DNA of 64,000 nucleotides from Oscillospiraceae bacterium (GTDB lineage: Bacteria > Bacillota > Clostridia > Oscillospirales > Ruminococcaceae): contig CABIYQ010000005.1 of assembly GCA_902362965.1 (NCBI GenBank), positions 1-64,000 of the forward strand, given 5' to 3'. Numbering within the stretch: position 1 is the stretch's first letter; each line of letters starts with the position of its first letter. The position numbers and the translations under genes are program-made. Below the pieces are notes generated by a model that saw only the letters and a program-made list of their open reading frames with translations, had not been told where the DNA came from and searched no databases. This document shows, one piece after another, positions 9,494-18,666 of the stretch.

Positions 9494-9535
9494 ATAACTT
9501 GTAAATGAAATTATATAAACCTATTGACAAGTTAT
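9494..9535. promoter_or_regulatory. Operator-like inverted repeat over the RHH-clpB promoter
   Basis: ATAACTTGT (9494-9502) and its exact reverse complement ACAAGTTAT (9527-9535) are separated by 24 bp, so the centres are about 33 bp or three helical turns apart. The right half overlaps the end of the -35 hexamer, a repression geometry. The first gene of the operon is a ribbon-helix-helix-like protein, an obvious candidate ligand. Confidence 0.5.
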
Positions 9536-9552
9536 GAAATCAGTGCTATAAT
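9524..9552 (+). promoter_or_regulatory. Promoter of the RHH-clpB operon
   Basis: Consensus TTGACA, 17-bp spacer, TATAAT with TGC extension. No CIRCE or CtsR heptad repeats are visible nearby. Confidence 0.85.
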
Positions 9553-9575
9553 TATATCAAAAGGAGGAGAAAAAG

Positions 9576-10235
9576 ATGAAGAAAAGTGTTTATAGTCTGG
9601 TTTTGATGGACGATGTTGTCAATGCGATTGACGATATGGCGTATCAGATGAATACCAGCCGTTCCAATCTGATAAATCAGATCCTTGCCGAGCATGTTTC
9701 TTACATTACTCCTGAGATGAGAATGAAAGATATTTTTGATTGTGTCCGGACTATGATGGATAATCATTTTCAGATTCAGGGACAGGCGTCAGATGCTATG
9801 CTTTCAATACGCAGTCCGCTGAGATTTAAGTATAAGCCTACAATCAGATACCGTGTGGAGCTTCTTCGTGAAATGAAAGAAAGTACATTTGGATTTTTGT
9901 CTGTTTCTTTCCGTACTCAAAGCGTTCAGCTTATAAACGCTTTGGATTCATTTTTCCAATTGTGGTATGCAATGGAAAATAAATATATAGGAAAATATTT
10001 TGAGAACGGTATAGAATACGAATATTCTGACGGTAAATTTATAAGGCATTTAAAGATTGCGGAAAATGTCAGTCATATTGACAGCGATAAGCTTGGAAAA
10101 GCTTTAGGAGAATATATTCGTTTAATGGATTCAGAAATTAAAATTTATTTTGAAAATCTTGACTTTCCGGAATCAGCAGTTATAAAAGTGGAAAAACTTT
10201 ATAATGAACATTTACCATATATGACGATTATTTAA
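9576..10235 (+). CDS. Ribbon-helix-helix-like protein of unknown function, co-transcribed with clpB
   Basis: 219 residues. The first 45 residues (YSLVLMDDVVNAIDDMAYQMNTS, RSNLINQILAEH) fit a ribbon-helix-helix (CopG/Arc-like) pattern: a short beta strand with alternating residues, then two helices separated by the N/T-S-R-S turn. The remaining 170 residues are a mixed alpha/beta region that I do not recognise. No membrane segment or signal peptide. The start follows AAAAGGAGGAG. It lies 13 bp upstream of clpB and shares its promoter, which carries the inverted repeat at 9494-9535. The likely role is autoregulation and control of clpB; this is inference from fold pattern and position. A toxin-antitoxin role is unlikely because the partner is a full disaggregase. 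Confidence 0.7.
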   Translation: MKKSVYSLVLMDDVVNAIDDMAYQMNTSRSNLINQILAEHVSYITPEMRMKDIFDCVRTMMDNHFQIQGQASDAMLSIRSPLRFKYKPTIRYRVELLREMKESTFGFLSVSFRTQSVQLINALDSFFQLWYAMENKYIGKYFENGIEYEYSDGKFIRHLKIAENVSHIDSDKLGKALGEYIRLMDSEIKIYFENLDFPESAVIKVEKLYNEHLPYMTII

Positions 10236-10248
10236 GGAGGAAAAAATT

Positions 10249-12846
10249 ATGAATGCACAGAAGCTTACTCAAAAATCAATTGAAGCTGTTCAGTCTGCAC
10301 AGGATATTGCAATTGAATATCAGAATAATGCAATAGAGCCTGAACATCTTATGTATTCGCTTTTGAATCAGGAAAACGGACTGATACCTCAGCTTATGAC
10401 AAAAATGAATATAGAAAATCAGTCGATCAGCAATTCAGTACTGTCAGTGATTTCTCAGATGCCTAAGGTTTCCGGAAGCGGAAGGCAAAGCGGCACAGTT
10501 TATATATCCAATGAAGCTGACAGGATTATGGTAAATGCTGAACAGCAGGCAAAAAATATGAAAGACGAATATGTATCTGTCGAACATATTTTTCTGGCGA
10601 TTATTGAAAATCCGACTAGTAAGTTAAAAGAAATTTTAAAAGTATTTTCTGTAGATAAGAATAAATTTCTTAAAGTACTTATGGAAGTAAGAGGAAATAC
10701 AAAGGTTACAAATCAGAATCCTGAGGAAACATATGACGTTCTTGCTAAATACGGTCAGGAACTGGTTGAGCTTGCAAGAAACAATAAGCTTGATCCTGTA
10801 ATAGGCAGAGACAGTGAGATCAGAAATGTTATCAGAATCCTGTCAAGAAAGACTAAAAACAATCCGGTTTTGATCGGTGAACCGGGTGTTGGTAAAACTG
10901 CGATTGCTGAAGGACTTGCATTGAGAATCGTAGCCGGAGACGTTCCGGACAGCTTAAAAGATAGAAAGATTTTCTCACTTGATTTAGGTTCACTGGTTGC
11001 GGGCGCTAAATACAGAGGCGAATTTGAAGAACGTCTAAAAGCAGTACTTTCAGAAATAAAAAAGAGCGAAGGCAGAATAATACTGTTTATCGACGAACTT
11101 CATACTATTGTCGGTGCCGGAAAAACTGACGGCGCTATGGATGCCGGTAATCTTTTAAAACCGATGCTTGCTAGAGGTGAACTGCATTGTATAGGCGCTA
11201 CTACTTTGAATGAGTATAGACAGTATATTGAAAAGGACGCAGCTTTGGAAAGGCGTTTTCAGCCTGTAATGGTAAATGAACCCACGGTTGAGGACACAAT
11301 TTCCATTTTAAGAGGTTTAAAAGAGCGTTATGAGGTGTTTCATGGTGTTAAGATCCATGATCAGGCGCTGATTGCAGCCGCAACTCTTTCCGACAGATAT
11401 ATAAGCGATAGATTTCTTCCTGATAAGGCAATTGACCTTGTAGATGAAGCCTGCGCTATGATACGAACTGAAATAGATTCAATGCCTACAGAGCTTGATG
11501 AAATTTCAAGAAAAATTATTCAGCATGAAATTGAAGAAGCCGCACTGAAAAAAGAAGATGATAAAATTTCAGCGGAACATCTTGCAGAAGTACAAAAGGA
11601 ACTTGCAGAAATGCGTGAAAAGTTTAACAGTATGAAAGCAAAATGGGAAAATGAAAAAAATGCAATTACTAAGGTACAGAAACTCAGAGAAGATATTGAA
11701 CAGGTCAATGCAGATATTGCAAAGGCTGAAAGGGAATATAATCTTAACAAGGCTGCTGAATTGAAATATGGCAGACTTCCATCGCTTCAAAAGGAACTTG
11801 AAGAGGAAGAGGTTATTGCCGAAAAGGCAAAAAGCGGAGATTCATTGTTAAGAGATAAAGTAACTGATGAAGAGATTGCAAGAATAATTTGTAGATGGAC
11901 CGGTATTCCAGTATCCAAACTGATGGAAGGGGAGAGAGAAAAACTTCTGAATCTCGAGGGAATACTTCATAACAGAGTTGTAGGACAAAATGAAGCTGTT
12001 GAAAAGGTAAGCGAGGCTATTCTGCGTTCAAGGGCAGGCATACAGGATCCTGACAGACCTATTGGTTCGTTCCTGTTTTTAGGTCCTACGGGCGTAGGTA
12101 AAACAGAACTTGCAAAGGCGCTTGCTCAGTCGCTGTTTGATGATGAACATAATATTGTTCGTATTGATATGAGTGAGTATATGGAGAAATTCAGCGTAAG
12201 CAGATTGATAGGAGCTCCTCCCGGATACGTAGGATATGAGGAGGGAGGTCAGCTTACTGAGGCAGTAAGAAGGAAACCTTATTCCGTGGTACTTCTTGAT
12301 GAAATTGAAAAGGCACATCCTGATGTATTCAATATACTTTTGCAAGTTTTAGATGACGGACGTATTACGGATTCTCAGGGAAGAACTGTTGATTTTAAAA
12401 ACACTATCATTATTTTAACTTCAAATCTGGGTTCACCGTATATTCTTGACGGTATTAATGAAAACGGCGAAATCAGTGAGGAGGCAAGAGAAAAAGTCGA
12501 TGCACTTTTGAAACAGCAATTCAGACCGGAATTTTTAAATCGTCTTGATGAAATTGTTTTCTATAAGCCGCTGACAAAAGGTGAAATTTTCAGTATTATT
12601 GATCTTATGATTGGCGATTTGAGAAAGCGTCTTAAGGAAAATCAAATTGATGTTGAGTTTACTGATTCTGCAAAGAACTATATAGTGGAACAGGGTTATG
12701 ACCCTAACTATGGTGCAAGACCGCTAAGAAGATTTTTACAGCGTAAAGCAGAAACATTGATCGCAAGGAAAATTATTGCAGATGATGTAGCGCCGAATAC
12801 TACTTTAACAGTAGATTATGACGGTGAAAAACTATTCGTTAAGTAA
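10249..12846 (+). CDS. clpB: ClpB protein disaggregase
   Basis: 865 residues, full length. Clp-N repeats (1-150) precede AAA1 with Walker A GEPGVGKT and Walker [12 protein letters not shown] coiled-coil middle domain (about 405-525, rich in E/K heptads) follows, then AAA2 with GPTGVGKTE and [13 protein letters not shown], and the C-terminal [13 protein letters not shown] sensor-2 motif. The long middle domain and the absence of an LGF/IGL ClpP-binding loop after the second Walker B identify ClpB rather than ClpA/C. With DnaK it resolubilises heat-aggregated protein. The second gene of an operon behind the RHH-like protein. RBS is AAGGAGG. Confidence 0.96.
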   Translation: MNAQKLTQKSIEAVQSAQDIAIEYQNNAIEPEHLMYSLLNQENGLIPQLMTKMNIENQSISNSVLSVISQMPKVSGSGRQSGTVYISNEADRIMVNAEQQAKNMKDEYVSVEHIFLAIIENPTSKLKEILKVFSVDKNKFLKVLMEVRGNTKVTNQNPEETYDVLAKYGQELVELARNNKLDPVIGRDSEIRNVIRILSRKTKNNPVLIGEPGVGKTAIAEGLALRIVAGDVPDSLKDRKIFSLDLGSLVAGAKYRGEFEERLKAVLSEIKKSEGRIILFIDELHTIVGAGKTDGAMDAGNLLKPMLARGELHCIGATTLNEYRQYIEKDAALERRFQPVMVNEPTVEDTISILRGLKERYEVFHGVKIHDQALIAAATLSDRYISDRFLPDKAIDLVDEACAMIRTEIDSMPTELDEISRKIIQHEIEEAALKKEDDKISAEHLAEVQKELAEMREKFNSMKAKWENEKNAITKVQKLREDIEQVNADIAKAEREYNLNKAAELKYGRLPSLQKELEEEEVIAEKAKSGDSLLRDKVTDEEIARIICRWTGIPVSKLMEGEREKLLNLEGILHNRVVGQNEAVEKVSEAILRSRAGIQDPDRPIGSFLFLGPTGVGKTELAKALAQSLFDDEHNIVRIDMSEYMEKFSVSRLIGAPPGYVGYEEGGQLTEAVRRKPYSVVLLDEIEKAHPDVFNILLQVLDDGRITDSQGRTVDFKNTIIILTSNLGSPYILDGINENGEISEEAREKVDALLKQQFRPEFLNRLDEIVFYKPLTKGEIFSIIDLMIGDLRKRLKENQIDVEFTDSAKNYIVEQGYDPNYGARPLRRFLQRKAETLIARKIIADDVAPNTTLTVDYDGEKLFVK

Positions 12847-12850
12847 AATA

Positions 12851-12882
12851 AAAAAGGCTCAGCATATTGCTGAGCCTTTTTA
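12851..12882. terminator. Bidirectional terminator between clpB and the hydrogenase operon
   Basis: AAAAAGGCTCAGCA-TAT-TGCTGAGCCTTTTT. It is U-tailed on both strands and sits between convergent genes. Confidence 0.9.
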
Positions 12883-12888
12883 TTTATA

Positions 12889-14640
12889 TTATTTATTAAT
12901 ACTTCTCTTAACATAAGTTGTATGAAGTAATTCGTGAGCCTTATGGCTTCCCGGTTCACCGAGATAATTAGCATAAAGTTCCTTAATAACAGGGTTTTCA
13001 TGTGATTTTCTTATAGTTCTGCTTGCGTCCAGATCATAAAGAACCTTTGCTCTTTCAGCTCTGATATCAGTAAAGTTTCTGATATTTGCAGGCTGTTGTG
13101 GCTGACCGCCGCCGTTTACACAGCCGCCCGGACATCCCATGATTTCAATAAACTGATAATCAGCTTCACCATTCTTAACTTTATTAAGAAGTTCTCTTGC
13201 ATTTGAAAGTCCACTTGCAACTGCAACCTTGACATTCATACCAGCTACATCATATGATGCTTCCTTGATGCCATCAGTACCACGAACGTCATTGAAGTCT
13301 ACGGAAGGAAGTTCTTCACCTGTAAGTTCTTCAACAGCAGTTCTCAGAGCAGCTTCCATAACGCCGCCTGTAGCTCCGAATATTACGCCTGCACCGGTTG
13401 ACACACCCAGTGGATCATCAAACTTTTCATCAGGAAGTGCAAGGAACTGAATACCGGCACGTTCAATCATTCTTGCAAGTTCTCTTGTTGTAAGAGCAAT
13501 ATCAACATCCGGATAACCAGCACCGTCTTCATCGTCACGTCCGATTTCGAATTTCTTTGCAGTACATGGCATGATACTTACAGAAACTATATCCTTAGGA
13601 TCAATGCCTTCCTTTTCGGCATAGTAAGATTTAACAATTGCGCCGAACATCTGCTGAGGAGATTTACAGCTTGAAAGGTTTTCTGTCATATCAGGGAAGT
13701 AGTGCTCACAGTACTTAACCCAGCCAGGTGAACATGAAGTAATAAGCGGAAGCTTGCCGCCGTTCTTTACTCTATCAAGGAATTCATGTGCTTCTTCCAT
13801 AATTGTGAGGTCAGCTGAGAAGTTTGTATCAAATACCTTGTCAAATCCGAGTCTTCTTAAAGCAGCTGCCATTTTACCTTCAACATCTGTACCGATCGGC
13901 AGACCGAAAGCTTCGCCAAGCGCTGCTCTTACAGCCGGAGCTGCCTGAACAACAACATGTTTTGAAGGATCGGCTATAGCTTCAAATACTTCCTTTGTAT
14001 TATCCTTTTCGGAAATAGCGCCTACAGGACATACGGCAATACACTGTCCGCATGAAACGCAGCTTGTTTCACCCAGTCCCATTTCAAAAGCACTTTCAAT
14101 AACTGTATTGAAACCACGCTTATTAGCGCCGATTACGCCGATTCCCTGAACCTTTTCACAGACTGCTGTACAGCGTCTGCAAAGGATACATTTATTGTTA
14201 TCTCTGTACATATGAGCAGCGGAATTATCAATTTCATATTCATTTTTAACGCCGTCATAAGCGCATTCGTCATCTACGCCCATATCTCTTGCCAGTTTCT
14301 GAAGCTCGCAGTTATGACTTCTTACACATGACAGACATTTTCTGTCATGATTTGAAAGTATAAGCTGAAGGGTCTTCTTTCTGGATTCAATAACCTTAGG
14401 AGAATTTGTCAGAACTTCCATTCCTTCGCTTACAGGGTAAACACAGGAAGCAACGATTCTGAAACCTCTTCCTTCATTTGCTTCAACTACGCAGATACGA
14501 CAGGCGCCGATTTCATTGATATCCTTAAGAAAGCAAAGTGTAGGAATATCAATGTTAGCCATATGGGCAGCTTCAAGAATTGTTGTGCCCTTAGGTACAG
14601 AAATTTCCATACCGTTAATTTTAAGATTAATATTTTCCAT
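12889..14640 (-). CDS. hydA: [FeFe]-hydrogenase catalytic subunit (NADH-dependent, HydA)
   Basis: 583 residues. From the N-terminus: a [2Fe-2S] domain (Cys 36, 47, 50, 66), a His-Cys3 [4Fe-4S] site (H98, C102, C105, C111), two bacterial-type [4Fe-4S] clusters (C151..C161 and C194..C204), and the H-cluster domain. The H-cluster signatures are TSCSPGWVKYCE (L1, C303), MPCTAKKFE (L2, C359) and MGCPGGCVNGGGQP (L3). The C-terminus carries the small-subunit-like segment ELYANYLGEPGSHKAHELLH. The modular layout matches group A3 enzymes that work with NuoE/NuoF-like partners. With the two upstream diaphorase genes it should couple NADH and probably reduced ferredoxin oxidation to H2 formation. Last gene of the operon, 14 bp after hydB. 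HydEFG maturases are not in the window. Confidence 0.95.
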   Translation of the reverse strand: MENINLKINGMEISVPKGTTILEAAHMANIDIPTLCFLKDINEIGACRICVVEANEGRGFRIVASCVYPVSEGMEVLTNSPKVIESRKKTLQLILSNHDRKCLSCVRSHNCELQKLARDMGVDDECAYDGVKNEYEIDNSAAHMYRDNNKCILCRRCTAVCEKVQGIGVIGANKRGFNTVIESAFEMGLGETSCVSCGQCIAVCPVGAISEKDNTKEVFEAIADPSKHVVVQAAPAVRAALGEAFGLPIGTDVEGKMAAALRRLGFDKVFDTNFSADLTIMEEAHEFLDRVKNGGKLPLITSCSPGWVKYCEHYFPDMTENLSSCKSPQQMFGAIVKSYYAEKEGIDPKDIVSVSIMPCTAKKFEIGRDDEDGAGYPDVDIALTTRELARMIERAGIQFLALPDEKFDDPLGVSTGAGVIFGATGGVMEAALRTAVEELTGEELPSVDFNDVRGTDGIKEASYDVAGMNVKVAVASGLSNARELLNKVKNGEADYQFIEIMGCPGGCVNGGGQPQQPANIRNFTDIRAERAKVLYDLDASRTIRKSHENPVIKELYANYLGEPGSHKAHELLHTTYVKRSINK

Positions 14641-14654
14641 TCTCTATTCCTCCA

Positions 14655-16448
14655 CTATTTTTTGCTTATTGCACCAAATTTACATTTTTCGATACAAGCG
14701 CCGCACTTGAGACATTTATCCTTATCAATAACATGAGGAGTCTTAACAGCGCCGCTGATAGCTCCGGCAGGACATACTCTTGAACACAACGTACATCCCT
14801 TGCACTTTTCAGGGTCAATTTCAAAGCTTAACAGATGCTTGCAGACGCCGGCAGGACATTTTTTGTCTACAACATGCGCTACATATTCGTCTCTGAAGTA
14901 ACGTAGTGTTGAAAGAACAGGGTTAGGAGCTGTCTGACCAAGACCGCAGAGAGAATTCTGTTTTATGTAATAGCAGAGTTCTTCAAGCTTGTCTATATCT
15001 TCGAGAGTACCCTGACCTCTTGTGATTTTATCAAGCATTTCGTACATACGTTTTGTACCGATACGGCAAGGAGTACACTTACCACATGATTCATCAACAG
15101 TAAATTCAAGGAAGAACTTAGCAATATCAACCATACAATTGTCTTCGTCCATAACGATAAGACCGCCTGAACCCATCATTGAACCAATACTGATAAGGTT
15201 GTCGTAATCGATCGGAATATCCATATGTTCAGCAGGGATACAACCGCCGGAAGGTCCGCCAGTCTGAGCAGCCTTGAATTTCTTACCGTTAGGAATACCA
15301 CCGCCGATTTCTTCAATAACTGTTCTGAGAGTAGTACCCATCGGAACTTCAACAAGACCTGTATTGTGAATTTTACCGCCCAGAGCAAATACCTTTGTAC
15401 CCTTTGATTTTTCAGTACCCATTGACGCAAACCAGTCAGCGCCGTTTAAGATGATCTGAGGAATGTTTGCATAAGTTTCTACGTTGTTAAGGATTGTAGG
15501 CTTCTGGAACAGACCTTTTTCAGCAGGGAATGGAGGACGAGGACGAGGTTCGCCTCTGTTTCCTTCAATAGAAGTCATAAGAGCAGTTTCTTCACCGCAT
15601 ACGAATGCTCCGGCACCAAGTCTCAGACCAATATCAAATGAGAAGTCTGTACCGAAAATATTATTTCCAAGAAGTCCGTATTCACGAGCCTGCTTGATTG
15701 CAATTTCAAGACGTTCAACAGCGATCGGGTATTCTGCACGAACATAGATATAACCTTGTGTTGCACCGATAGCATAGCCTGCAATTGCCATAGCTTCCAG
15801 AACAACGTGCGGATCGCCTTCAAGTACGGAACGATCCATAAATGCACCCGGGTCGCCTTCGTCGGCATTACAGCATACATATTTCTGATCGGCATCCTTT
15901 ACAATGTTTCTTGCAAGCTTCCACTTCATACCTGTAGGGAAACCGCCGCCGCCTCTTCCTCTGAGGCCGCTGTCGAGGATCGTCTGGATAACATCGTCAG
16001 GAGTCATTTCAGTCAGGACTTTTGCCAAAGCCTGATAGCCGCCTTCTCCGATATATTCGTCTATATTTTCCGGATTAATAACACCGCAGTTTCTGAGAGC
16101 AACACGGTGCTGTTTTTTATAGAATGCTGTATCCTGAAGAGACTTGATACCGTTGTCTGTTACAGTTTCCTGATATACCAGTCTTGTAACAATACGGCCT
16201 TTGAGGAGATGTTCTTCAACGATTTCAGGGATATCTTCAACCTTAACCATTGAATAGAAAGTTCCCTCCGGATAAACTATCATAATAGGACCTAAAGCGC
16301 AGAGACCGAAACAACCGGTTTTAACAACCTGAACTTCTTCTTTGAGTCCATTTTTCTCTATTTCTGAAACAAGAGCTTTTTCAATTGCAGCGCTTCCGGA
16401 GGAAGTACAACCGGTTCCGCCGCATATTAAAACGTGTGAACGATACAT
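14655..16448 (-). CDS. hydB: Hydrogenase NADH/FMN diaphorase subunit (NuoF-like, HydB)
   Basis: 597 residues from the ATG at 16448, which follows AAAGGAAATAAAATT; an in-frame ATG 42 bp further upstream lacks a ribosome-binding site. N-terminal thioredoxin-like [2Fe-2S] domain (CGGTGC ... GCFGLC), then the NuoF core with the FMN/NADH loops GRGGGGFPTGMKW and ADEGDPGAFMDR, then the [4Fe-4S] motif CGKCTPCRIG, and two C-terminal [4Fe-4S] ferredoxin motifs (CKGCTLCSRVCP, CLKCGACIEKC). This is the layout of HydB/HndC in trimeric and tetrameric NAD(P)-linked [FeFe]-hydrogenases. It carries the flavin where electrons from NADH enter, and in characterised homologues is the site of flavin-based electron bifurcation. 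Confidence 0.95.
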   Translation of the reverse strand: MYRSHVLICGGTGCTSSGSAAIEKALVSEIEKNGLKEEVQVVKTGCFGLCALGPIMIVYPEGTFYSMVKVEDIPEIVEEHLLKGRIVTRLVYQETVTDNGIKSLQDTAFYKKQHRVALRNCGVINPENIDEYIGEGGYQALAKVLTEMTPDDVIQTILDSGLRGRGGGGFPTGMKWKLARNIVKDADQKYVCCNADEGDPGAFMDRSVLEGDPHVVLEAMAIAGYAIGATQGYIYVRAEYPIAVERLEIAIKQAREYGLLGNNIFGTDFSFDIGLRLGAGAFVCGEETALMTSIEGNRGEPRPRPPFPAEKGLFQKPTILNNVETYANIPQIILNGADWFASMGTEKSKGTKVFALGGKIHNTGLVEVPMGTTLRTVIEEIGGGIPNGKKFKAAQTGGPSGGCIPAEHMDIPIDYDNLISIGSMMGSGGLIVMDEDNCMVDIAKFFLEFTVDESCGKCTPCRIGTKRMYEMLDKITRGQGTLEDIDKLEELCYYIKQNSLCGLGQTAPNPVLSTLRYFRDEYVAHVVDKKCPAGVCKHLLSFEIDPEKCKGCTLCSRVCPAGAISGAVKTPHVIDKDKCLKCGACIEKCKFGAISKK

Positions 16449-16519
16449 AATTTTATTTCCTTTCAGCTGTGTAATAGCTTTTGACAGCAAATTTTTCGCA
16501 AGTTATACAGGATTTATTA

Positions 16520-16873
16520 TCAGATTGTATATTCGGATACAACCTGTCCGCCGATAAGATGCTTTTCAATTACTTCTTTAGCTTTATCAGCATTCATGTT
16601 TACATATGTAACTTTGTCTTTTCCTTTTTCGAAAATTTCAACAATAGGTTCCAGCTGACAGTTTCCAATACAGCCGGTTTGTGAAACCATAACTTTTTCG
16701 ATATTTTTTTCGGCAACTCCGTCTGCAAAAGCTTTAAGAACATCTCTTGCACCGGCAGCGATACCGCATGTACCCATTGCTACCAGAACTTTAGTACTGT
16801 CCGGATCTTCTGCCCTTAGTGTAACCTGATTTTTCATTTTATCTTTTATGGCATTTAATTCATCAATCTTCAT
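16520..16873 (-). CDS. Thioredoxin-like [2Fe-2S] ferredoxin subunit of the hydrogenase operon
   Basis: 117 residues. The thioredoxin-fold ferredoxin family (HndB-like) is recognised by GTCGIAAGARDVL (C36) and TGCIGNCQLEPIVE (C68, C72). Only three cysteines are present in the whole protein; the classic fold uses four. Either the fourth ligand is replaced or the subunit has lost a normal cluster. Its start overlaps the end of the GHKL ATPase gene by 11 bp, so translation is coupled. It probably belongs to the HydABC complex or regulates it, as HndB does in four-subunit enzymes. Confidence 0.85.
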   Translation of the reverse strand: MKIDELNAIKDKMKNQVTLRAEDPDSTKVLVAMGTCGIAAGARDVLKAFADGVAEKNIEKVMVSQTGCIGNCQLEPIVEIFEKGKDKVTYVNMNADKAKEVIEKHLIGGQVVSEYTI

Positions 16874-17480
16874 TTTTTCCTCCTTGAACGGAAATTTTTT
16901 TCAGATAATCTGCAAAACATGCAGAATCAGCTTTATATATGTCAAAACACTTCAATTTATTTTCAAGATATTTTTTTTCTTCGTTTATTGTTCCGGCACT
17001 AAGAGAAAAATTTTCATAAAATCTATTAGTAAATTTTTCTGAATCACAGTTTACCGATACGCCGTTTATATCAATACAGACATAAAAATATATTTCCGGA
17101 TTTGAAATAAACGCCGAGTATACGGTAGAAAAAATGTCGCCGACAGGGATACAGTTAATACTGTCAGTACAAAATACCGCCTTAATTTCAGTACCGTTTT
17201 TTTTATCGGATTCAACACTGAAATTTCCCCCCGACAGCTCGGCGGCATACTTAAAAAAAGGAATGCCTAAGCCAGCTGCTTTATTTTCTTTAGTTGTGAA
17301 AAAAGGATCAAAGCATTTGTGAAGCTGCATTTTTGTCATTCCCGATCCGTTGTCGCATATACGTACTGTTATTTCATTACTGTTTATAGGTTTAATTATA
17401 TGTATTTCAATTATTGTTGCGGACGCATATAAGGAATTTTGTAAAATATCAAGAATATGAAGAGCAATTTCAGAGAACAT
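16863..17480 (-). CDS. GHKL-type ATP-binding protein in the hydrogenase operon
   Basis: 205 residues. The HATPase_c fold is visible as the N-box LHILDILQNSLYASAT, the G1 box CDNGSGM, FDPFFTTK and the G2-like box AAGLGIPFFKYAAEL. No histidine phospho-acceptor, receiver or membrane domain is seen; the C-terminal 95 residues are of unknown fold. The gene abuts hydC (2 bp apart) and overlaps the ferredoxin gene. Comparable ATPases occur in other clostridial NuoE-ATPase-ferredoxin-NuoF-HydA operons (established from memory of such loci). Possibly a regulatory kinase or switch for hydrogenase expression or activity; the function is unknown. Confidence 0.8.
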   Translation of the reverse strand: MFSEIALHILDILQNSLYASATIIEIHIIKPINSNEITVRICDNGSGMTKMQLHKCFDPFFTTKENKAAGLGIPFFKYAAELSGGNFSVESDKKNGTEIKAVFCTDSINCIPVGDIFSTVYSAFISNPEIYFYVCIDINGVSVNCDSEKFTNRFYENFSLSAGTINEEKKYLENKLKCFDIYKADSACFADYLKKISVQGGKNED

Positions 17481-17482
17481 AT

Positions 17483-17980
17483 TTAGTCAGCATATTTTTT
17501 AAGGATATCATCTATATCGTCAACTGTTAGACGACCGTAAACATCTTCATTAACAGTCAGAACCGGTGCAAGACCGCAGGCTCCGATACAGCGGCATGCT
17601 TCCAGAGAGAATTTACCGTCAGGTGTACATTCACCGCCGGCGATGCCAAGCTTTTCCTGAAGCTTATTGAAAATATCGCCTGAGCCTTTAACATAGCATG
17701 CCGTACCAAGACAGACTGATATCTTATATTTTCCCTTTGGATTTAGTGAAAACTGAGAATAGAATGTAGCAACGCCATAAATTTTTTCCAGCGGAATATT
17801 TAATTCGTCAGAAATAATTGTTTGTACTTCAATGGGAAGATACCCATAAATATCCTGTGCTTTCTGAAGAATAGGCATTAGAGCACCTTTATCATTTTTC
17901 TTTTCGGCAATTACTTTCAATAACTCTTCTTTTTGTTCAGCAGTGCCATTAAAAGAAACAGTATTTTTGGTTTTACTCAT
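17483..17980 (-). CDS. hydC: Hydrogenase NuoE-like subunit (HydC)
   Basis: 165 residues from the ATG at 17980, which is preceded by CAAGGAGGTTTAATA; an in-frame ATG 33 bp upstream has no such site. NuoE family thioredoxin-like [2Fe-2S] protein: N-terminal helical part (PILQKAQDIYGYLP), then CLGTACYVKG and CRCIGACGLAPVL supplying the four cluster ligands. It is the first gene of the five-gene hydrogenase operon transcribed leftwards. It passes electrons between the HydB flavin and the rest of the complex. Confidence 0.94.
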   Translation of the reverse strand: MSKTKNTVSFNGTAEQKEELLKVIAEKKNDKGALMPILQKAQDIYGYLPIEVQTIISDELNIPLEKIYGVATFYSQFSLNPKGKYKISVCLGTACYVKGSGDIFNKLQEKLGIAGGECTPDGKFSLEACRCIGACGLAPVLTVNEDVYGRLTVDDIDDILKKYAD

Positions 17981-18195
17981 TATTAAACCTCCTTGATAAT
18001 ATAAAGTATGCAAAAAAGCACACTCCTTATTAAAATTTTAACATATTTCGATCAGAAAATCCATAGATTATATGACTAATCAAATACTCATAATTTTGTT
18101 GATAATTAACAATAACGTTAATTTATTCACAAACATAAAAAATATCTGATAATTGTATTTTATATTGTTAAGTACTTTTATTTTTCTTAAAAATA

Positions 18196-18204
18196 TGCTA
18201 TAAT
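18196..18204 (+). promoter_or_regulatory. Extended -10 promoter of the RsbT-like/DRTGG genes
   Basis: TGC-TATAAT about 30 bp upstream of the start codon; the -35 region is weak. The 254-bp gap to hydC is the divergent control region. No operator or palindrome stood out in it. Confidence 0.5.
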
Positions 18205-18234
18205 CATTAAAAACATATGGATTGAGGAAATGTT

Positions 18235-18666
18235 ATGGAAAAAATAAAATTACATTATACTGTAGATGACAGCGATTTCAGCAATATGGGTTTTGTATCA
18301 GGTGACGTTCAGGAAAAGCTGAAATCAAAGGGCTTTTCACAGGAAGTAGTACGTAAGGTTTCAACAGCATTGTATCAGGGCGAAATAAATATGCTTATTC
18401 ATGCCGGCGGTGGCAAAATTGAAATAATTATTGACGATAAATGTATAATAATGATTTTAAAGGATAACGGTCCGGGTATTGAAGATATTGATAAAGCTCT
18501 TGAAGACGGTTATTCAACTGCCGACGAGCATGCCCGTTCTTTGGGATTCGGCGAAGGTATGGGATTCAGCAGTATGCAGAAATACAGTGATGAAATGCAC
18601 ATTTATTCTGAAGCCGGCATAGGAACTACATTGATAATGAAGGTATTTGTAAATGAAAATAAGTGA
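18235..18666 (+). CDS. RsbT/RsbW-like ATP-binding regulatory protein
   Basis: 143 residues, a stand-alone GHKL ATPase domain. ALYQGEINMLIHAGGG matches the N-box of anti-sigma-factor/serine kinase proteins (usual form ELAxNxxxHAGGG), DNGPGIEDIDKALEDGYST the G1 box and lid, and GFGEGMGFSSMQKYSDE the G2 box. Such proteins phosphorylate or bind a partner protein rather than DNA. The start follows TTGAGGAAATGTT. The next gene overlaps by 14 bp and encodes a DRTGG-domain protein. The pair diverges from the hydrogenase operon and probably signals redox or energy status to it (inference from context). Confidence 0.8.
   Translation: MEKIKLHYTVDDSDFSNMGFVSGDVQEKLKSKGFSQEVVRKVSTALYQGEINMLIHAGGGKIEIIIDDKCIIMILKDNGPGIEDIDKALEDGYSTADEHARSLGFGEGMGFSSMQKYSDEMHIYSEAGIGTTLIMKVFVNENK

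Noticed and set aside
9576..12846. Toxin-antitoxin pair from the RHH-like gene
   Set aside because: The partner is a full-length ClpB disaggregase and the RHH-like protein is far longer than antitoxins.
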